From Corynebacterium testudinoris (GTDB taxonomy: Bacteria; Actinomycetota; Actinomycetes; Mycobacteriales; Mycobacteriaceae), in NCBI RefSeq assembly GCF_001021045.1, contig NZ_CP011545.1, forward strand, positions 310,001 through 374,000: a stretch of 64,000 nt of DNA, written 5' to 3'. The notes below the pieces were generated by a model. That model was given only the letters and a program-made list of their open reading frames with translations, was not told the DNA's origin and did not search any database. The position numbers were made by a program, and so were the translations under genes. Below are positions 52,479 through 62,246 of the stretch, one piece after another. Position 1 is the first letter of the stretch. Each line of letters starts with the position of its first letter.

Positions 52479-53009
52479 TCATCGGCCTACAATGAGATCG
52501 GCGCGATCCCAGGGCCGGTGCTGGTTCAGGAAGGGGATCTCCTCAGCCATCCACTCGTCCCAGAAGCGTTCGGCCTCCTCCCGGGTGCCGTTGACACCGC
52601 TGTCGACATCTCGCGCCAGGCCGCGCTCGCGGGCGACATCCAGGTCGACGTCCACCCAGATGAGCGCGTCGACGTACTCGGCGGCCTCGAGGCGGCCTGC
52701 CCCGGTGCCCTCGACGATGAGCAGTTGAGTATCTGCCGGGACCTCGATCGACCCTGCCCTGTCCATAGTTACCCATCCCGGTGGGCGGTAGGACACCGCG
52801 TGGCCGGCGCGGTAGGGGATAAGGATGGCGTCGATAAGCAGGTCAGCCCAGTCGAAGAATGAGTGGTGCCAGGCGAGATCATCGGTGCCCACCACGCATG
52901 CCGCGCCATGTTTGGTGGCCAGCTGACGGGCCAGCGTGGTCTTGCCGCTGGCCCCGTGGCCGTCAATCGCTAGCACGGCGCGGGGAGGGAGGGATAGACG
53001 GGTCAGCAT
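52479..53009 (-). CDS. P-loop kinase, uridine kinase-like
   Basis: A 176-residue cytosolic NTPase: Walker A IDGHGASGKTTLARQ at residues 15-29, VVGTDDLAWHHSF as the acceptor-site loop, and VEGTGAGRLEAAEYVDALIW as Walker B. The fold is that of uridine/pantothenate-type kinases; the substrate is not clear. The ATG at 53009 overlaps the menB stop, so it is translated with menB. This may be accidental operon membership. Confidence 0.85.
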   Translation of the reverse strand: MLTRLSLPPRAVLAIDGHGASGKTTLARQLATKHGAACVVGTDDLAWHHSFFDWADLLIDAILIPYRAGHAVSYRPPGWVTMDRAGSIEVPADTQLLIVEGTGAGRLEAAEYVDALIWVDVDLDVARERGLARDVDSGVNGTREEAERFWDEWMAEEIPFLNQHRPWDRADLIVGR

Positions 53010-53944
53010 CAGTAATAGAAGGGGAACTGGTCCCAGTCCGGGTCGCGCTTGTGCAGGAAAGCCTCCTTGCCCTCGACGGCCTCGTCGGTCATGTACGCCA
53101 AGCGGGTGGCCTCACCCGCGAACACCTGCTGGCCCATGAGACCATCGTCGGTGAGGTTGAAGGCGAACTTGAGCATGCGCTGCGCTGTCGGGGACTTGCC
53201 GTTGATCTCCCGCGCGACCTGGATGGCCTCCTTCTCCAGGTCAGCATGATCGGCGACGATGTTGACCGCGCCCATCCGCTGCATCGTCTCCGCATCGTAG
53301 GTCCGGCCGAGGAAGAAGATCTCCCGCGCGAACTTCTGGCCTACCTGCTTGGCGAGGTAGGCGGAGCCATAACCGGCATCGAAAGACCCCACATCGGCAT
53401 CAGTCTGCTTGAAGCGGGCCTCCTGGCGGGACGCGATGGTGAGATCACAAATCACATGCAGCGAATGCCCGCCACCGGCCGCCCACCCATTAACCACGGC
53501 GATGACCACCTTCGGCATCGTGCGGATGAGCCGCTGCACCTCAAGGATGTGCAGCCGCCCACCCTCCACCTTCGTGCGGGCCTCATCGACGGTATCGGCC
53601 GTCTCCCCGGATGCGTACCGGTACCCCGACCGGCCCCGAATCCGCTGGTCACCCCCCGAACAAAACGCCCACCCGCCGTCCTTCACGCTCGGCCCATTGC
53701 CGGTGATGAGCACCACGCCCACATCCGGAGTCCGCCTCGCGTGATCGAGCGTGCGGTAGAGCTCATCCACCGTGTGCGGCCGGAACGCATTGCGCACCTC
53801 AGGCCGATCGAAAGCGATCCGCACGATGCCATCTTTGCGTTCCCCGCCCACGTGCCGGTGATACGTAATGTCGCTTAAGTCCTCGAAGCCCTCGAGGGGC
53901 TCCCACTGCGCGGCGTCGAAAGGATTGTCTGTGCTGTAAGCCAT
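53009..53944 (-). CDS. menB: 1,4-dihydroxy-2-naphthoyl-CoA synthase
   Basis: A 311-residue crotonase-fold enzyme that closes the naphthoate ring. Motifs: IAFDRPEVRNAFRPHTVDEL, FCSGGDQRIRG, VVNGWAAGGGHSLHVICD and FDAGYGSAYLAKQVGQ with the catalytic Asp and Tyr, plus the C-terminal DPDWDQFPFYY. TAGGCT (53956-53951) ends 6 bases before ATG 53944, so it is leaderless, and its promoter faces that of menC in a 37-bp gap. Confidence 0.97.
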   Translation of the reverse strand: MAYSTDNPFDAAQWEPLEGFEDLSDITYHRHVGGERKDGIVRIAFDRPEVRNAFRPHTVDELYRTLDHARRTPDVGVVLITGNGPSVKDGGWAFCSGGDQRIRGRSGYRYASGETADTVDEARTKVEGGRLHILEVQRLIRTMPKVVIAVVNGWAAGGGHSLHVICDLTIASRQEARFKQTDADVGSFDAGYGSAYLAKQVGQKFAREIFFLGRTYDAETMQRMGAVNIVADHADLEKEAIQVAREINGKSPTAQRMLKFAFNLTDDGLMGQQVFAGEATRLAYMTDEAVEGKEAFLHKRDPDWDQFPFYY

Positions 53945-53950
53945 GCCCCT

Positions 53951-53975
53951 AGCCTACGGCCCGTCCACCTACTCT
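53951..53975. promoter_or_regulatory. Back-to-back leaderless promoters of menB and menC
   Basis: Minus strand: TAGGCT (53956-53951), 6 bases before the menB ATG. Plus strand: TACTCT (53970-53975), 6 bases before the menC ATG. Only 13 bp separate the two -10 elements, so each -35 region lies in or near the other gene's -10 region. Confidence 0.6.
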
Positions 53976-53981
53976 TAAGCC

Positions 53982-54980
53982 ATGCACATCGATGACATCC
54001 TCGACCGCGCCCACGTCGTCGCCCTGCCCATGGCAGTGCGATTCCGCGGGGTAGACACTCGGGAAGCACTGCTTATCGACGGCCCCGCAGGCTGGGGCGA
54101 GTTCGCCCCCTTCCTCGACTACGGCCCCCAAGAGTCCGCCGCGTGGCTGCGCGCCGGGCTGGAAGCCGCCTACGACGGCTTCCCCGCGCCCGTGCGCTCG
54201 TCGGTGGAAGTCAACGCAACCATCCCCGCGGTGCCGGCCGGGGAGGTGGCGGCGGTGCTCGAACGCTTCCCCGGCTGCCGCGTGGTCAAGGTCAAAGTTG
54301 CCGAGCCCGGGCAGACGCTGGCTGATGATGTCGCCCGCGTGGCCGCCGTCCGCGACGCCCGGCCCGGCGCCGTCATCCGCGTCGACGCCAACCGCGGCTG
54401 GAGCGTGACCCAAGCCATCGAGGCCGCCCGAGCACTTGGCCCCCTCGACTACCTCGAACAACCCTGCGCCACGGTGGAAGAACTCGCCCAGGTGCGCCGC
54501 GAACTCATGCGCTCCGGGATCTTCGCCCGCGTCGCCGCCGACGAATCCATCCGCCGCGCCGACGACCCCTACCGCGTGGCCTCGCTGCAGGCTGCGGACG
54601 TCGCGGTGGTGAAAGTCGCTCCGCTCGGCGGAGTGCGCCGGGTGCTCGACCTGGCTCGAGATCTGCGCGCCCGACACATGGACATCACCGTCGCCTCCGC
54701 CCTCGACACCGCCGTGGGCATGAACGCTGGCCTAGCAGCCGTCGCCGCGCTACCCCTCCTCAACGACGACGATGAGATGGACGTCCCACCCGCCGCCGCC
54801 GGCCTGGCCACCCAACAACTCTTCGTCGAGGACGTCGCCCCACCCCGCTCCATCATCGACGGCCACCTGTCCGTCGCCCTCGTCCACCCTGACAACGACC
54901 GCCTGGCAGCCTTGGCAGTCCCTGTGACCCGCCGCGACTGGTGGTTCGAGCACCTCCGGGAGGCTCACCAGTACCTGTAA
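53982..54980 (+). CDS. menC: o-Succinylbenzoate synthase
   Basis: A 332-residue enolase-superfamily enzyme that dehydrates SHCHC to o-succinylbenzoate. Catalytic Lys pair region [10 protein letters not shown], metal ligands in [23 protein letters not shown] and AADESI, and the second Lys in [11 protein letters not shown]. The short actinobacterial type lacks a long capping domain. Its TAA stop begins TAACCT, the -10 candidate of the next gene. Confidence 0.95.
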   Translation: MHIDDILDRAHVVALPMAVRFRGVDTREALLIDGPAGWGEFAPFLDYGPQESAAWLRAGLEAAYDGFPAPVRSSVEVNATIPAVPAGEVAAVLERFPGCRVVKVKVAEPGQTLADDVARVAAVRDARPGAVIRVDANRGWSVTQAIEAARALGPLDYLEQPCATVEELAQVRRELMRSGIFARVAADESIRRADDPYRVASLQAADVAVVKVAPLGGVRRVLDLARDLRARHMDITVASALDTAVGMNAGLAAVAALPLLNDDDEMDVPPAAAGLATQQLFVEDVAPPRSIIDGHLSVALVHPDNDRLAALAVPVTRRDWWFEHLREAHQYL

Positions 54981-54989
54981 CCTGGCCGC

Positions 54990-55451
54990 ATGACTCCGCG
55001 CAACCCCGACGACGAGACCCGCTACCTGGGCCCCACCGGCTCCTCCCCTCGGCCGGAGCGACCGCGCCAGTACTTCCCCGGCGAGAACGATCCGGAGTAC
55101 CGCTACGAGCCACCTGCTCCACCTGTTCCTCCTGCACCGTTGGTCGAGGAGAAACAATCGGGCGGCTTCTCCATGCTCCTGGGCATCCTCTTCGGCATCG
55201 CCGTCCTCGCCGCCGTGGCGTTTTTCTTCCTGTGGCGCTCCGCAGCCGGAAACCTCGCCGAGGAGCGCGCCACCGTCCCCACCACCCCGCCACCGGTGAC
55301 GGTGACCAGCGTGGTCACCCAGACTCAAACGTCCACCGTCACGGAAACCTCACGCGTGCTGCCCACCGCCATCCCCTCCCAGCTCCCCGACATCGGCGGC
55401 TGGCTCGATTCGCTCACCGGCGGGGAGGCCGAGCCAGCGCCCGCTCAGTAG
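54990..55451 (+). CDS. Hypothetical Pro-rich single-pass membrane protein
   Basis: 153 residues: a polar Pro/Arg-rich cytosolic part (about 1-55), one membrane helix ([21 protein letters not shown]) and a Thr/Val-rich outside region with [20 protein letters not shown], ending Pro/Ala-rich. The shape recalls surface-exposed linker proteins of actinobacteria. TAACCT (54978-54983) ends 6 bases before the ATG, so it is leaderless. Its stop TAG begins the TAGACT hexamer of menD. Function unknown. Confidence 0.75.
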   Translation: MTPRNPDDETRYLGPTGSSPRPERPRQYFPGENDPEYRYEPPAPPVPPAPLVEEKQSGGFSMLLGILFGIAVLAAVAFFFLWRSAAGNLAEERATVPTTPPPVTVTSVVTQTQTSTVTETSRVLPTAIPSQLPDIGGWLDSLTGGEAEPAPAQ

Positions 55452-55462
55452 ACTTGACCACC

Positions 55463-57088
55463 ATGTCGATCAATCCTCCGTCCATGGAACTGGCCCAGCG
55501 GGTCGCAGAGCAACTATCCCGTCACCTCAGTGACGTGGTGATCTGCCCCGGATCGAGGAACTCCCCGCTCAGCCTGGCCCTGCTAGCGCGCCCGGACATC
55601 AGGGTCCACGTCCGTCTGGACGAGCGCTCGGCCGCGTTCCTGGCGCTCGGGATGGCCCGAGTGCAGGGACGTCACGTCGGCGTGGTCATGACCTCCGGGA
55701 CCGCCGTGGCCAACGCTCTGCCCGCGATGATCGAAGCCCACTACGCCCACGTCCCGCTCGCGGTGATCAGTGCCGATCGCCCCCGCCGCCTCCAGGGGAC
55801 CGGGGCGAGCCAGACCATCGACCAGGTCGGCCTCTTCGGTGTCTATGCTCCGACCGTCACCGTCGCGCAGGGCGAGGACGTCCCCGAGATCGCTTCGGCC
55901 TTTACCTCGCAGGGCCAGGTCCACCTCAACGTCGAGCTGGACAATCCATTGGTGGGCGAGCAGCTCCCCGAGCCCGCCCAGAGCCGCACCCTGCACCGCG
56001 CCCCATTGCCCTCCCCGGTTAACCACGGGGAGGTGGCGGTGGACCTCAGCCGGAACACGCTCGTCATCGCTGGCGATGAGGCCTGGGCCGTCGACGGACT
56101 CGAGGACATCCCCACCTTTGCCGAGCCGACCGCCCCCGCCCCCTACCGCCCCATCCACCCGCTCGCGGCCGCCATCTTCCGCAAGACCCAGGTCAGCGCC
56201 AACGACTACGTCGTGCAGACCAAGCCCGAGCAAGTCATCGTGGTGGGTCACCCGACCATGCACCGCGATGTGTTGGCGCTGATGAGCGACCCGGACATCG
56301 AGCTCATCACCTTGAGCCGCACCCCGGATTTCACCGATCCGCGCCCCACTTCCCGGCGCGGCACCACCGTGAAGGCCTCCGGCCAACCCAGCAAGCAGTG
56401 GTTGAAGATCTGCGAGGCCGCCTCCGATCTCGCCGCCGACGCCGTCCGCACCGCGCTGGAGGACCCCGAGCACGGCTTCACGGGGCTGCACGCGGCCGCC
56501 GCCGTCGCTGACACGCTCGGCACCGATGACTACCTGCTGCTCGGCGCGTCCAACCCGGTCCGCGATGCGTCCTTCGTGGGCCTGCCCTTCGACGGGGTCA
56601 CCACCTACGCCCCCCGTGGCGCCGCCGGCATCGACGGCACCGTCTCCCAAGCCATCGGCGTCGCCCTGGCCACACAGGCCGCCCACCCCGATGAGCCCCG
56701 CGCCCCCCGCACCATCGCCCTGATCGGCGACGTCACCTTTCTTCACGACGTCGGCGGTCTCCTCATCGGCCCCAACGAGCCGCACCCGGAAAACCTCACC
56801 ATCGTCGTGGCCAACGACGATGGCGGCGGCATCTTCGAAACCTTGGAAATCGGCGCTGAGCCGTTCCGCGCCTCCTTTGAACGTGCCTTCGGTACGCCCC
56901 ACGGGGCGTCGATAAGCGATCTGTGCGCCGGTTACGGCGTCAACCACCAGCTGGCCACCACCACCCAAGAGCTTATCGACGCCCTCCTGGACACCACCGA
57001 CACCCCCGCCGGGTTGAGCGTCATCGAGGCCCGCACCACGCGCGCCTCCCGGCGCGCCCTGCACGCCGCGCTCCAGGTCGGACTGTGA
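55463..57088 (+). CDS. menD: SEPHCHC synthase (menaquinone synthesis)
   Basis: A 541-residue thiamine diphosphate enzyme that joins 2-oxoglutarate and isochorismate. The substrate motif [15 protein letters not shown] is at residues 26-40, the catalytic Glu follows in [16 protein letters not shown], then [17 protein letters not shown]. The cofactor motif is [17 protein letters not shown] with [21 protein letters not shown], which includes the stop of the upstream gene, lies 8 bases before ATG 55463. The stop overlaps the GTG of the DUF3592-type gene. Confidence 0.96.
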   Translation: MSINPPSMELAQRVAEQLSRHLSDVVICPGSRNSPLSLALLARPDIRVHVRLDERSAAFLALGMARVQGRHVGVVMTSGTAVANALPAMIEAHYAHVPLAVISADRPRRLQGTGASQTIDQVGLFGVYAPTVTVAQGEDVPEIASAFTSQGQVHLNVELDNPLVGEQLPEPAQSRTLHRAPLPSPVNHGEVAVDLSRNTLVIAGDEAWAVDGLEDIPTFAEPTAPAPYRPIHPLAAAIFRKTQVSANDYVVQTKPEQVIVVGHPTMHRDVLALMSDPDIELITLSRTPDFTDPRPTSRRGTTVKASGQPSKQWLKICEAASDLAADAVRTALEDPEHGFTGLHAAAAVADTLGTDDYLLLGASNPVRDASFVGLPFDGVTTYAPRGAAGIDGTVSQAIGVALATQAAHPDEPRAPRTIALIGDVTFLHDVGGLLIGPNEPHPENLTIVVANDDGGGIFETLEIGAEPFRASFERAFGTPHGASISDLCAGYGVNHQLATTTQELIDALLDTTDTPAGLSVIEARTTRASRRALHAALQVGL

Positions 57089-57513
57089 GGGCCACCCTTC
57101 GCCGACGGCTGCGCCAACTCGTCATGGCGCTGTTCATCGCCGCCATGCTCGGCTGCGCCAGCCTCATCACGGGCGCCTGGCTCAACGACCGCGCCATCGA
57201 CGACAACCCCGGCCGCGCCCTGGCCACCGTCACCGGAATCTCCACCTTCCGCACAACCGTCGACTTCCGCGACAGCGACGGCATCTACCACTCCCCACCA
57301 ACCGGACTGCTCTATCCCACCGGCCTCGGCGAAGGCCAGCGCGTCTGGGTCAACTACTCCACCGCGGACCCTGACCTGGTCAAAGTGGAAGGCCGCGCAT
57401 GGACCCTCGCCATCATCCCCGCCCTCAGCCTGGCCGTGGTATCGGTCATCATCGCCGGACTATTGTGGTGGGCAGTGAGCTTCTTCACCCGACCCCGGTT
57501 CACCGAAAGTTAG
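57085..57513 (+). CDS. DUF3592-type membrane protein
   Basis: 142 residues with an N-terminal helix ([21 protein letters not shown]), an outside beta domain ([20 protein letters not shown], then [20 protein letters not shown]) and a second helix ([21 protein letters not shown]). GTG 57085 overlaps the menD stop. A similar small membrane gene lies between menD and mgtA in mycobacteria (Rv0556). Function unknown. Confidence 0.83.
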   Translation: MRATLRRRLRQLVMALFIAAMLGCASLITGAWLNDRAIDDNPGRALATVTGISTFRTTVDFRDSDGIYHSPPTGLLYPTGLGEGQRVWVNYSTADPDLVKVEGRAWTLAIIPALSLAVVSVIIAGLLWWAVSFFTRPRFTES

Positions 57514-57570
57514 CCAAGAATAAACTCCCCGATCAATGCCACGTTGCCTGAGGAAGGAACCATTGCCCGC

Positions 57571-58770
57571 ATGCGAGTTGCGATAGTTGCCGAGTCCTTC
57601 CTCCCCAACGTCAACGGAGTCACCAACTCCGTCCTCCGGGTCCTAGAACACCTCCACCGGGAAGGCCACGACGCCGTTGTCATCGCCCCCGGCGCCCGAG
57701 AATTCCAAGAAGAAATCGGCGACTACCTCGGCTTCGAGATCATCCGCGTACCCACCGTCCGCATCCCCCTCATCGATTCCCTGCCCATCGGGATCCCCAA
57801 CACCACCGTCGCCGACGAACTCCGCGCTTTCCAACCCGACATCGTCCACCTCGCCAGCCCCTTCGTCCTCGGGGCCGCCGGAGCCTTTGCCGCCCGCCAA
57901 CTCCGCGTCCCGGCCGTGGCCGTCTACCAAACCGACATCGCCGGCTTCGCCACCAAATACCACCTCACCCCCCTCGCCACCGCCGCATGGGACTGGACCC
58001 GCACCATCCACAACACCTGCCAACGCACCCTCGCCCCCTCATCCCTCACCATCGCGGAGCTGCGCAAACACGGCATCCACCACGTCCGCCACTGGGGGCG
58101 CGGCGTCGATGCCGTTCGCTTTGACCCAAAGAAGCGATCCAACCGGCTACGCCGCGCATGGGACCCCAGCGGACGCCGAAACATCGTCGGCTTCGTGGGG
58201 CGCCTGGCCTCCGAAAAGGGCGTCCACCGCCTGGTCAGCCTCGCCAACCGACGCGACATCCAACTCGTGATCATCGGCGACGGACCCTCCCGCGAAGAAC
58301 TGGAATCGCTCATGCCCTCCGCCGTCTTCACCGGAGCCCTCGAGGGCGAGGAGCTAGCCCAGGCCTACGCCTCCCTCGACCTCTTCGTGCACACCGGCGA
58401 ATTCGAAACGTTCTGCCAGACGATCCAAGAAGCCCAGGCCTCCGGCGTTCCCACCATCGGCCCCCGAGCCGGCGGCCCCGTCGACCTCATCCAGGAACGC
58501 TACAACGGCCTGCTCCTCGACGTCGATACGTTCACCGCCAACCTACCCGCCGCCGCCGAATGGCTCCTCAACCCACAGCGACACGCACAACTTCGAACCA
58601 ACGCCCGCACCTCCGTGCGCTCCAAGACCTGGGAATCTCTCTGCGACCAGCTCATGGGCTACTACACAGACGTACTCGAGGAATCCCAGCGCGTCCCGCT
58701 GACCTTCTTCGGCCCCCGCCCCGAACTTCCCCTCTGGGCCGCGAAGGCCCTGGGCGCGCGAGTGGCTTAA
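57571..58770 (+). CDS. mgtA: GDP-mannose-dependent mannosyltransferase MgtA
   Basis: A 399-residue GT4 enzyme: N-terminal VAESFLPNVNGVTNSVLRVL, WGRGVDAVRFDP, NIVGFVGRLASEKGVHRLV and the EX7E motif FETFCQTIQEAQASGVP. In C. glutamicum the protein encoded near menD and menG adds mannose to glucuronosyl-diacylglycerol in lipoglycan synthesis; it was earlier called PimB. The order menD, small membrane protein, mgtA, menG is the same in M. tuberculosis (Rv0555-Rv0558). ATG 57571 is the likely start; AGGAAGGA lies 13 bases upstream. Confidence 0.9.
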   Translation: MRVAIVAESFLPNVNGVTNSVLRVLEHLHREGHDAVVIAPGAREFQEEIGDYLGFEIIRVPTVRIPLIDSLPIGIPNTTVADELRAFQPDIVHLASPFVLGAAGAFAARQLRVPAVAVYQTDIAGFATKYHLTPLATAAWDWTRTIHNTCQRTLAPSSLTIAELRKHGIHHVRHWGRGVDAVRFDPKKRSNRLRRAWDPSGRRNIVGFVGRLASEKGVHRLVSLANRRDIQLVIIGDGPSREELESLMPSAVFTGALEGEELAQAYASLDLFVHTGEFETFCQTIQEAQASGVPTIGPRAGGPVDLIQERYNGLLLDVDTFTANLPAAAEWLLNPQRHAQLRTNARTSVRSKTWESLCDQLMGYYTDVLEESQRVPLTFFGPRPELPLWAAKALGARVA

Positions 58771-58796
58771 AGCAAGCTCTCGCCTAGACTCACAGT

Positions 58797-59498
58797 GTGG
58801 CTAAGGCAGACCTAGACAAAAATCCCTTCGACGTGGCCTCGATGTTCGACGCCGTCGGGGAAAAGTACGACCTCACCAACACCGTCCTCTCCTTCGGACA
58901 AGACCGCCGGTGGCGCCGCCGCACCCGCGAGCGACTCAACCTCAAACCAGGAGAAAAGGTCCTGGACCTCGCGGCCGGCACAGCTGTCTCGACCGTCGAG
59001 CTCTCCAAATCCGGCGCCTGGTGCGTGGCCTGCGACTTCTCCCAAGGCATGCTGGCGGCAGGGCGCGATCGGAACGTGCCCAAGGTCGTCGGCGATGGCA
59101 TGAACCTACCCTTCGAGGACAATTCCTTCGACGCCGTCACCATCTCGTACGGCCTGCGCAACATCCACGACCACGAGGCCGCCTTGCGAGAAATGGCCCG
59201 CGTGACCAAGCCCGGAGGGCGACTCACCATCGCGGAGTTCTCCACCCCGGTCGTCCCGGTGTTTTCCACGGTCTACAAGGAATACCTCATGCGCCTCATT
59301 CCGCCGATGGCGCGAGCAGTCTCCTCCAACCCGGAGGCCTACATCTACCTGGCGGAATCCATCCGGGCCTGGCCGGGACAGGAAGAACTCGCCCGGCGCA
59401 TCAATGCCAACGGCTGGTCGGAGGCGGGGTGGCAGAACCTAAGCCTCGGCATCGTGGCGATGCACTCGGCGCTAAAGCCGCATTCGCTAACAACTTAG
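58797..59498 (+). CDS. menG: Demethylmenaquinone methyltransferase
   Basis: A 233-residue SAM-dependent methyltransferase for the last step of menaquinone synthesis (also named ubiE or menH). Signature [17 protein letters not shown] [23 protein letters not shown] motif [17 protein letters not shown], and [26 protein letters not shown] (58784-58789) ends 7 bases before GTG 58797, so it is leaderless. Its last codons (ending HSLTT-stop) are made by the left arm of the first palindromic repeat of the array that follows. Confidence 0.96.
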   Translation: MAKADLDKNPFDVASMFDAVGEKYDLTNTVLSFGQDRRWRRRTRERLNLKPGEKVLDLAAGTAVSTVELSKSGAWCVACDFSQGMLAAGRDRNVPKVVGDGMNLPFEDNSFDAVTISYGLRNIHDHEAALREMARVTKPGGRLTIAEFSTPVVPVFSTVYKEYLMRLIPPMARAVSSNPEAYIYLAESIRAWPGQEELARRINANGWSEAGWQNLSLGIVAMHSALKPHSLTT

Positions 59499-59796
59499 GG
59501 TTCTGGGGGTGTCGCGAGGAGTCGGAGTTGTTAGCCAACGCGGGTTTCGGAGGGCAAACCCGCACTTCCTAACAACTCGAGGCTCCGGGGGTGTCGCGAG
59601 GAGTCAGAGTTGTTAGCCAACGCGGGTTTCGAAGGGCAAACCTGCACTTCCTAACAACTCGAGGCTCCGGGGGTGTCGCGAGGAGTCAGAGTTGTTAGCC
59701 AACGCGGGTTTCGAAGGGCAAACCTGCACTTCCTAACAACTCGAGGCTCTGGGGGTGTCGCGAGGAGTCGGAGTTGTTAGCCAACGCGGGTTTCGG
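59474..59796. repeat. Tandem array of four palindromic repeats, 82-bp period
   Basis: The marker GTCGCGAGGA occurs at 59511, 59593, 59675 and 59757, exactly 82 bp apart. Each unit is a hairpin: left arm AACCCGCACTTCCTAACAAC, loop with GGGGTGTCGCGAGGAG, right arm GAGTTGTTAGCCAACGCGGG. The first left arm overlaps the end of menG and the last right arm encodes the final ETRVG-stop of menJ. Copies 2 and 3 are practically the same, so the array is young or kept uniform. Strong hairpins between convergent genes could stop transcription from both sides. Confidence 0.92.
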
Positions 59797-61033
59797 CCCC
59801 GGCCCACAGCGGCGTATCGCGACGCACCTTGGACACTCCCCAGCCGGCGAGGCGCCAGGCGCGGGCGATGAGGTCGCGGTCGTCGTCAGTGACGAGGTTG
59901 CCCATGAGGCGAGCCGCCGCGGGCATGATCAGCGCGCCGATGGGTCCACGCAGGCCGAGCGGGCCGACGAGGGGGAGGAATCGGGGGTAGGTCAGTAGGC
60001 GGGCGGCGGTTCGGGCGAGGAGGAAGGCTTCGCCGTATTGTTCGCGGAGCAGGGCGGGCCAGGCGTGCGTGAGTGGGGCGGGGCCGAGGAGGTTGATGGC
60101 GAGTTCGGCGGTTTCGAGGCCGTAGTCGATTCCTTCGCCGTTGAGGGGGTTGACGCAGGCAGCGGCGTCGCCGATGAGTATCCAGTTGGGTCCGGCGACG
60201 TTGGAGACGGCCCCGCCGAGTGGGAGGAGGGCGGAGGCGACGGATTGTTCGGGGCCGAGTTGCCAGGTGTCGCGCTGTTGGGCGGCGTAGTGGGCGAGGA
60301 GTTTTTTGGTGTTCACTTTGGCGGGGCGCGCATCGGTGGAGAGGGCGCCGGCGCCGAGGTTGACGCGGCCGTCGCCGAGCGGGAAGATCCAGCCGTATCC
60401 GGGCTGGACTTCGCCGGTTTCGTCGCGGAGTTCGACGTGGGAGTGGATCCACGGTTCGGTGGAGTGGGGGGTGTCGCAGTAGGAGCGTGCTGCGATGCCG
60501 TAGACCTCGCCTTTGTGCCATTGGCGGCCGAGGAGTTTGCCGAAGGTGGAGCGCACGCCATCGGCGACGATGATCCACCGTGGGTGGACATGCTTATCGA
60601 CGCCCCCGTGACTCACCGTCACCATCTCTACCGCACCGTCGGCCGCCCGTTGGGCGGCGACCGCCGTGGCACCCTCCCACAGGTGGGCGCCGCGTTGGAC
60701 GGCGGTGCGGGCGAGGAGGGCGTCGAAAAGCTGACGGGGCATGGCGGAACCGACGGTGCCGAAGTGGCCCGCGGGCCACGGTGCGGTGACGGAACCGCCG
60801 AAGCCGTGCAACTTGAGGCCCTTGTTGTGATAATTGCCGGTGACCTGCTCGGATAGGCCGAGTCGGGTGAGCTGATGGATCGCGCGGGGAGTGAGCCCAT
60901 CGCCGCAGGTTTTGTCGCGGGGGAAGGAGGCGGAGTCGATGAGGAGGACCTCATGGCCTGCCTCTGCGGCGTGAATCGCGGCCGCGGAACCCGCCGGGCC
61001 CGCGCCGATAACGAGGACATCACAGTCAATCAC
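59777..61033 (-). CDS. menJ: Menaquinone reductase MenJ (geranylgeranyl reductase family)
   Basis: A 418-residue FAD enzyme: VLVIGAGPAGSAAAIHAAEAG, the CGDGLTPRAI motif, and the second FAD motif LIGDAAACVNPLNGEGIDYG. Homologous Rv0561c saturates one isoprene unit of menaquinone. GTG 61033 is preferred: CACAAT (61046-61041) lies 7 bases before it, while the ATG at 61042 is inside that hexamer. The last five codons come from the repeat array. It is divergent from the polyprenyl diphosphate synthase that supplies the side chain. Confidence 0.9.
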   Translation of the reverse strand: MIDCDVLVIGAGPAGSAAAIHAAEAGHEVLLIDSASFPRDKTCGDGLTPRAIHQLTRLGLSEQVTGNYHNKGLKLHGFGGSVTAPWPAGHFGTVGSAMPRQLFDALLARTAVQRGAHLWEGATAVAAQRAADGAVEMVTVSHGGVDKHVHPRWIIVADGVRSTFGKLLGRQWHKGEVYGIAARSYCDTPHSTEPWIHSHVELRDETGEVQPGYGWIFPLGDGRVNLGAGALSTDARPAKVNTKKLLAHYAAQQRDTWQLGPEQSVASALLPLGGAVSNVAGPNWILIGDAAACVNPLNGEGIDYGLETAELAINLLGPAPLTHAWPALLREQYGEAFLLARTAARLLTYPRFLPLVGPLGLRGPIGALIMPAAARLMGNLVTDDDRDLIARAWRLAGWGVSKVRRDTPLWAGAETRVG

Positions 61034-61146
61034 GCACCCCATTGTGGCATGTCGCCCGACCCCGGAGTGTGGTGGGAGGCATCTTTGGACTACGGTTGAA
61101 TGCGATTATTTATCACCCTCTTACACGCGCGCAAGGACACTCGACA

Positions 61147-62163
61147 ATGACCCACGGCACTACCCATCAGCCCCGTACCGCCGGGCACGTGGACCTGGGT
61201 GACGCCGAGCTCAACCAGCGCATCTCCGTCGGCCTGGGGGCTGTGGAGGAGCTGTTGGACGTCGAGCTGGCGAAGGGCGAGGACTTCCTCGTCGATAAGG
61301 TCATGCACCTGACCAAAGCCGGTGGCAAACGCTTCCGACCGATGATGGCGCTGCTGGCCTCCGAATACGGGCCGCACGCAGGCTCGGAAAACGTGGTCAA
61401 GGCCGCCACCGTCCTCGAACTGGTTCACCTGGCCACCCTCTACCACGACGACGTCATGGACGAGGCTGACCTGCGACGAGGCGTGCCCTCGGCGAATGCC
61501 CGCTGGACCAACTCGGTGGCAATCCTCGCCGGAGATATCCTCTTCGCCCACGCCTCCCGCCTCATGAGCGAGCTTGACGTGGCCACCGTCGCCCACTTCG
61601 CGCAGACATTCCAGGACCTGGTCACCGGACAAATGCGCGAGACCATCGGCGCCGAAGACGGTGACCCGATCGAGCACTACATGAAGGTCATCCACGAAAA
61701 GACCGGCGTGCTCATCGCCTCGGCTGGGCATTTGGGAGCCGTCCACGGTGGGGCATCTGCAGAACACGTCGATGCGCTGACCAGGCTCGGTGGTGCGATC
61801 GGCATGATTTTCCAGATCGTCGACGACATCATCGATATCTTCTCCGACCCCGCCGAATCCGGAAAAACCCCCGGCACCGACCTGCGCGAGGGCGTATTCA
61901 CCCTCCCGGTGCTCTACGCGCTCGCCGAGGACAGCCCCGTGGGCGACCAGCTGCGCGCGCTGCTCGTCGGCCCGCTGACCACCGACGAAGACGTCGCCCT
62001 GGCATTGGAATTGCTGGAGCAGTCCACCGGACGCGCGCGAGCTCTAGCGGAAGTTCAGCGCTACCTCACGGAGGCCGAGACACAGATCGCCCGCCTACCC
62101 GAGGGGCGTGCCACCGAAGCCCTCAAATTGCTCACCGCCTACACCATGCGACGAGTAGGATAG
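61147..62163 (+). CDS. ispB: Polyprenyl diphosphate synthase for menaquinone side chain
   Basis: A 338-residue trans-prenyltransferase: KAGGKRFRPMMALL, first Asp-rich motif LYHDDVMDEADLRRG and second FQIVDDIIDIFSD. Small residues before the first motif suit a long-chain product such as octa- or nonaprenyl diphosphate. The neighbours menG and menJ indicate use in menaquinone (compare Rv0562). A longer frame to 61042 overlaps menJ; ATG 61147 gives a normal N-terminus. Confidence 0.93.
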   Translation: MTHGTTHQPRTAGHVDLGDAELNQRISVGLGAVEELLDVELAKGEDFLVDKVMHLTKAGGKRFRPMMALLASEYGPHAGSENVVKAATVLELVHLATLYHDDVMDEADLRRGVPSANARWTNSVAILAGDILFAHASRLMSELDVATVAHFAQTFQDLVTGQMRETIGAEDGDPIEHYMKVIHEKTGVLIASAGHLGAVHGGASAEHVDALTRLGGAIGMIFQIVDDIIDIFSDPAESGKTPGTDLREGVFTLPVLYALAEDSPVGDQLRALLVGPLTTDEDVALALELLEQSTGRARALAEVQRYLTEAETQIARLPEGRATEALKLLTAYTMRRVG

Positions 62164-62246
62164 CGCCCGGAATTGGTAGCTGAGCTGCCGATTTGCCTCG
62201 GGAGTGGTGCGGCATAGTAGAGTATTCAACGCACCTTCTGGTGCGC

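Noticed and set aside
59474..59796. CRISPR array
   Set aside because: The period is 82 bp with the whole unit repeated, no unique spacers and no cas genes; these are tandem palindromic repeats.
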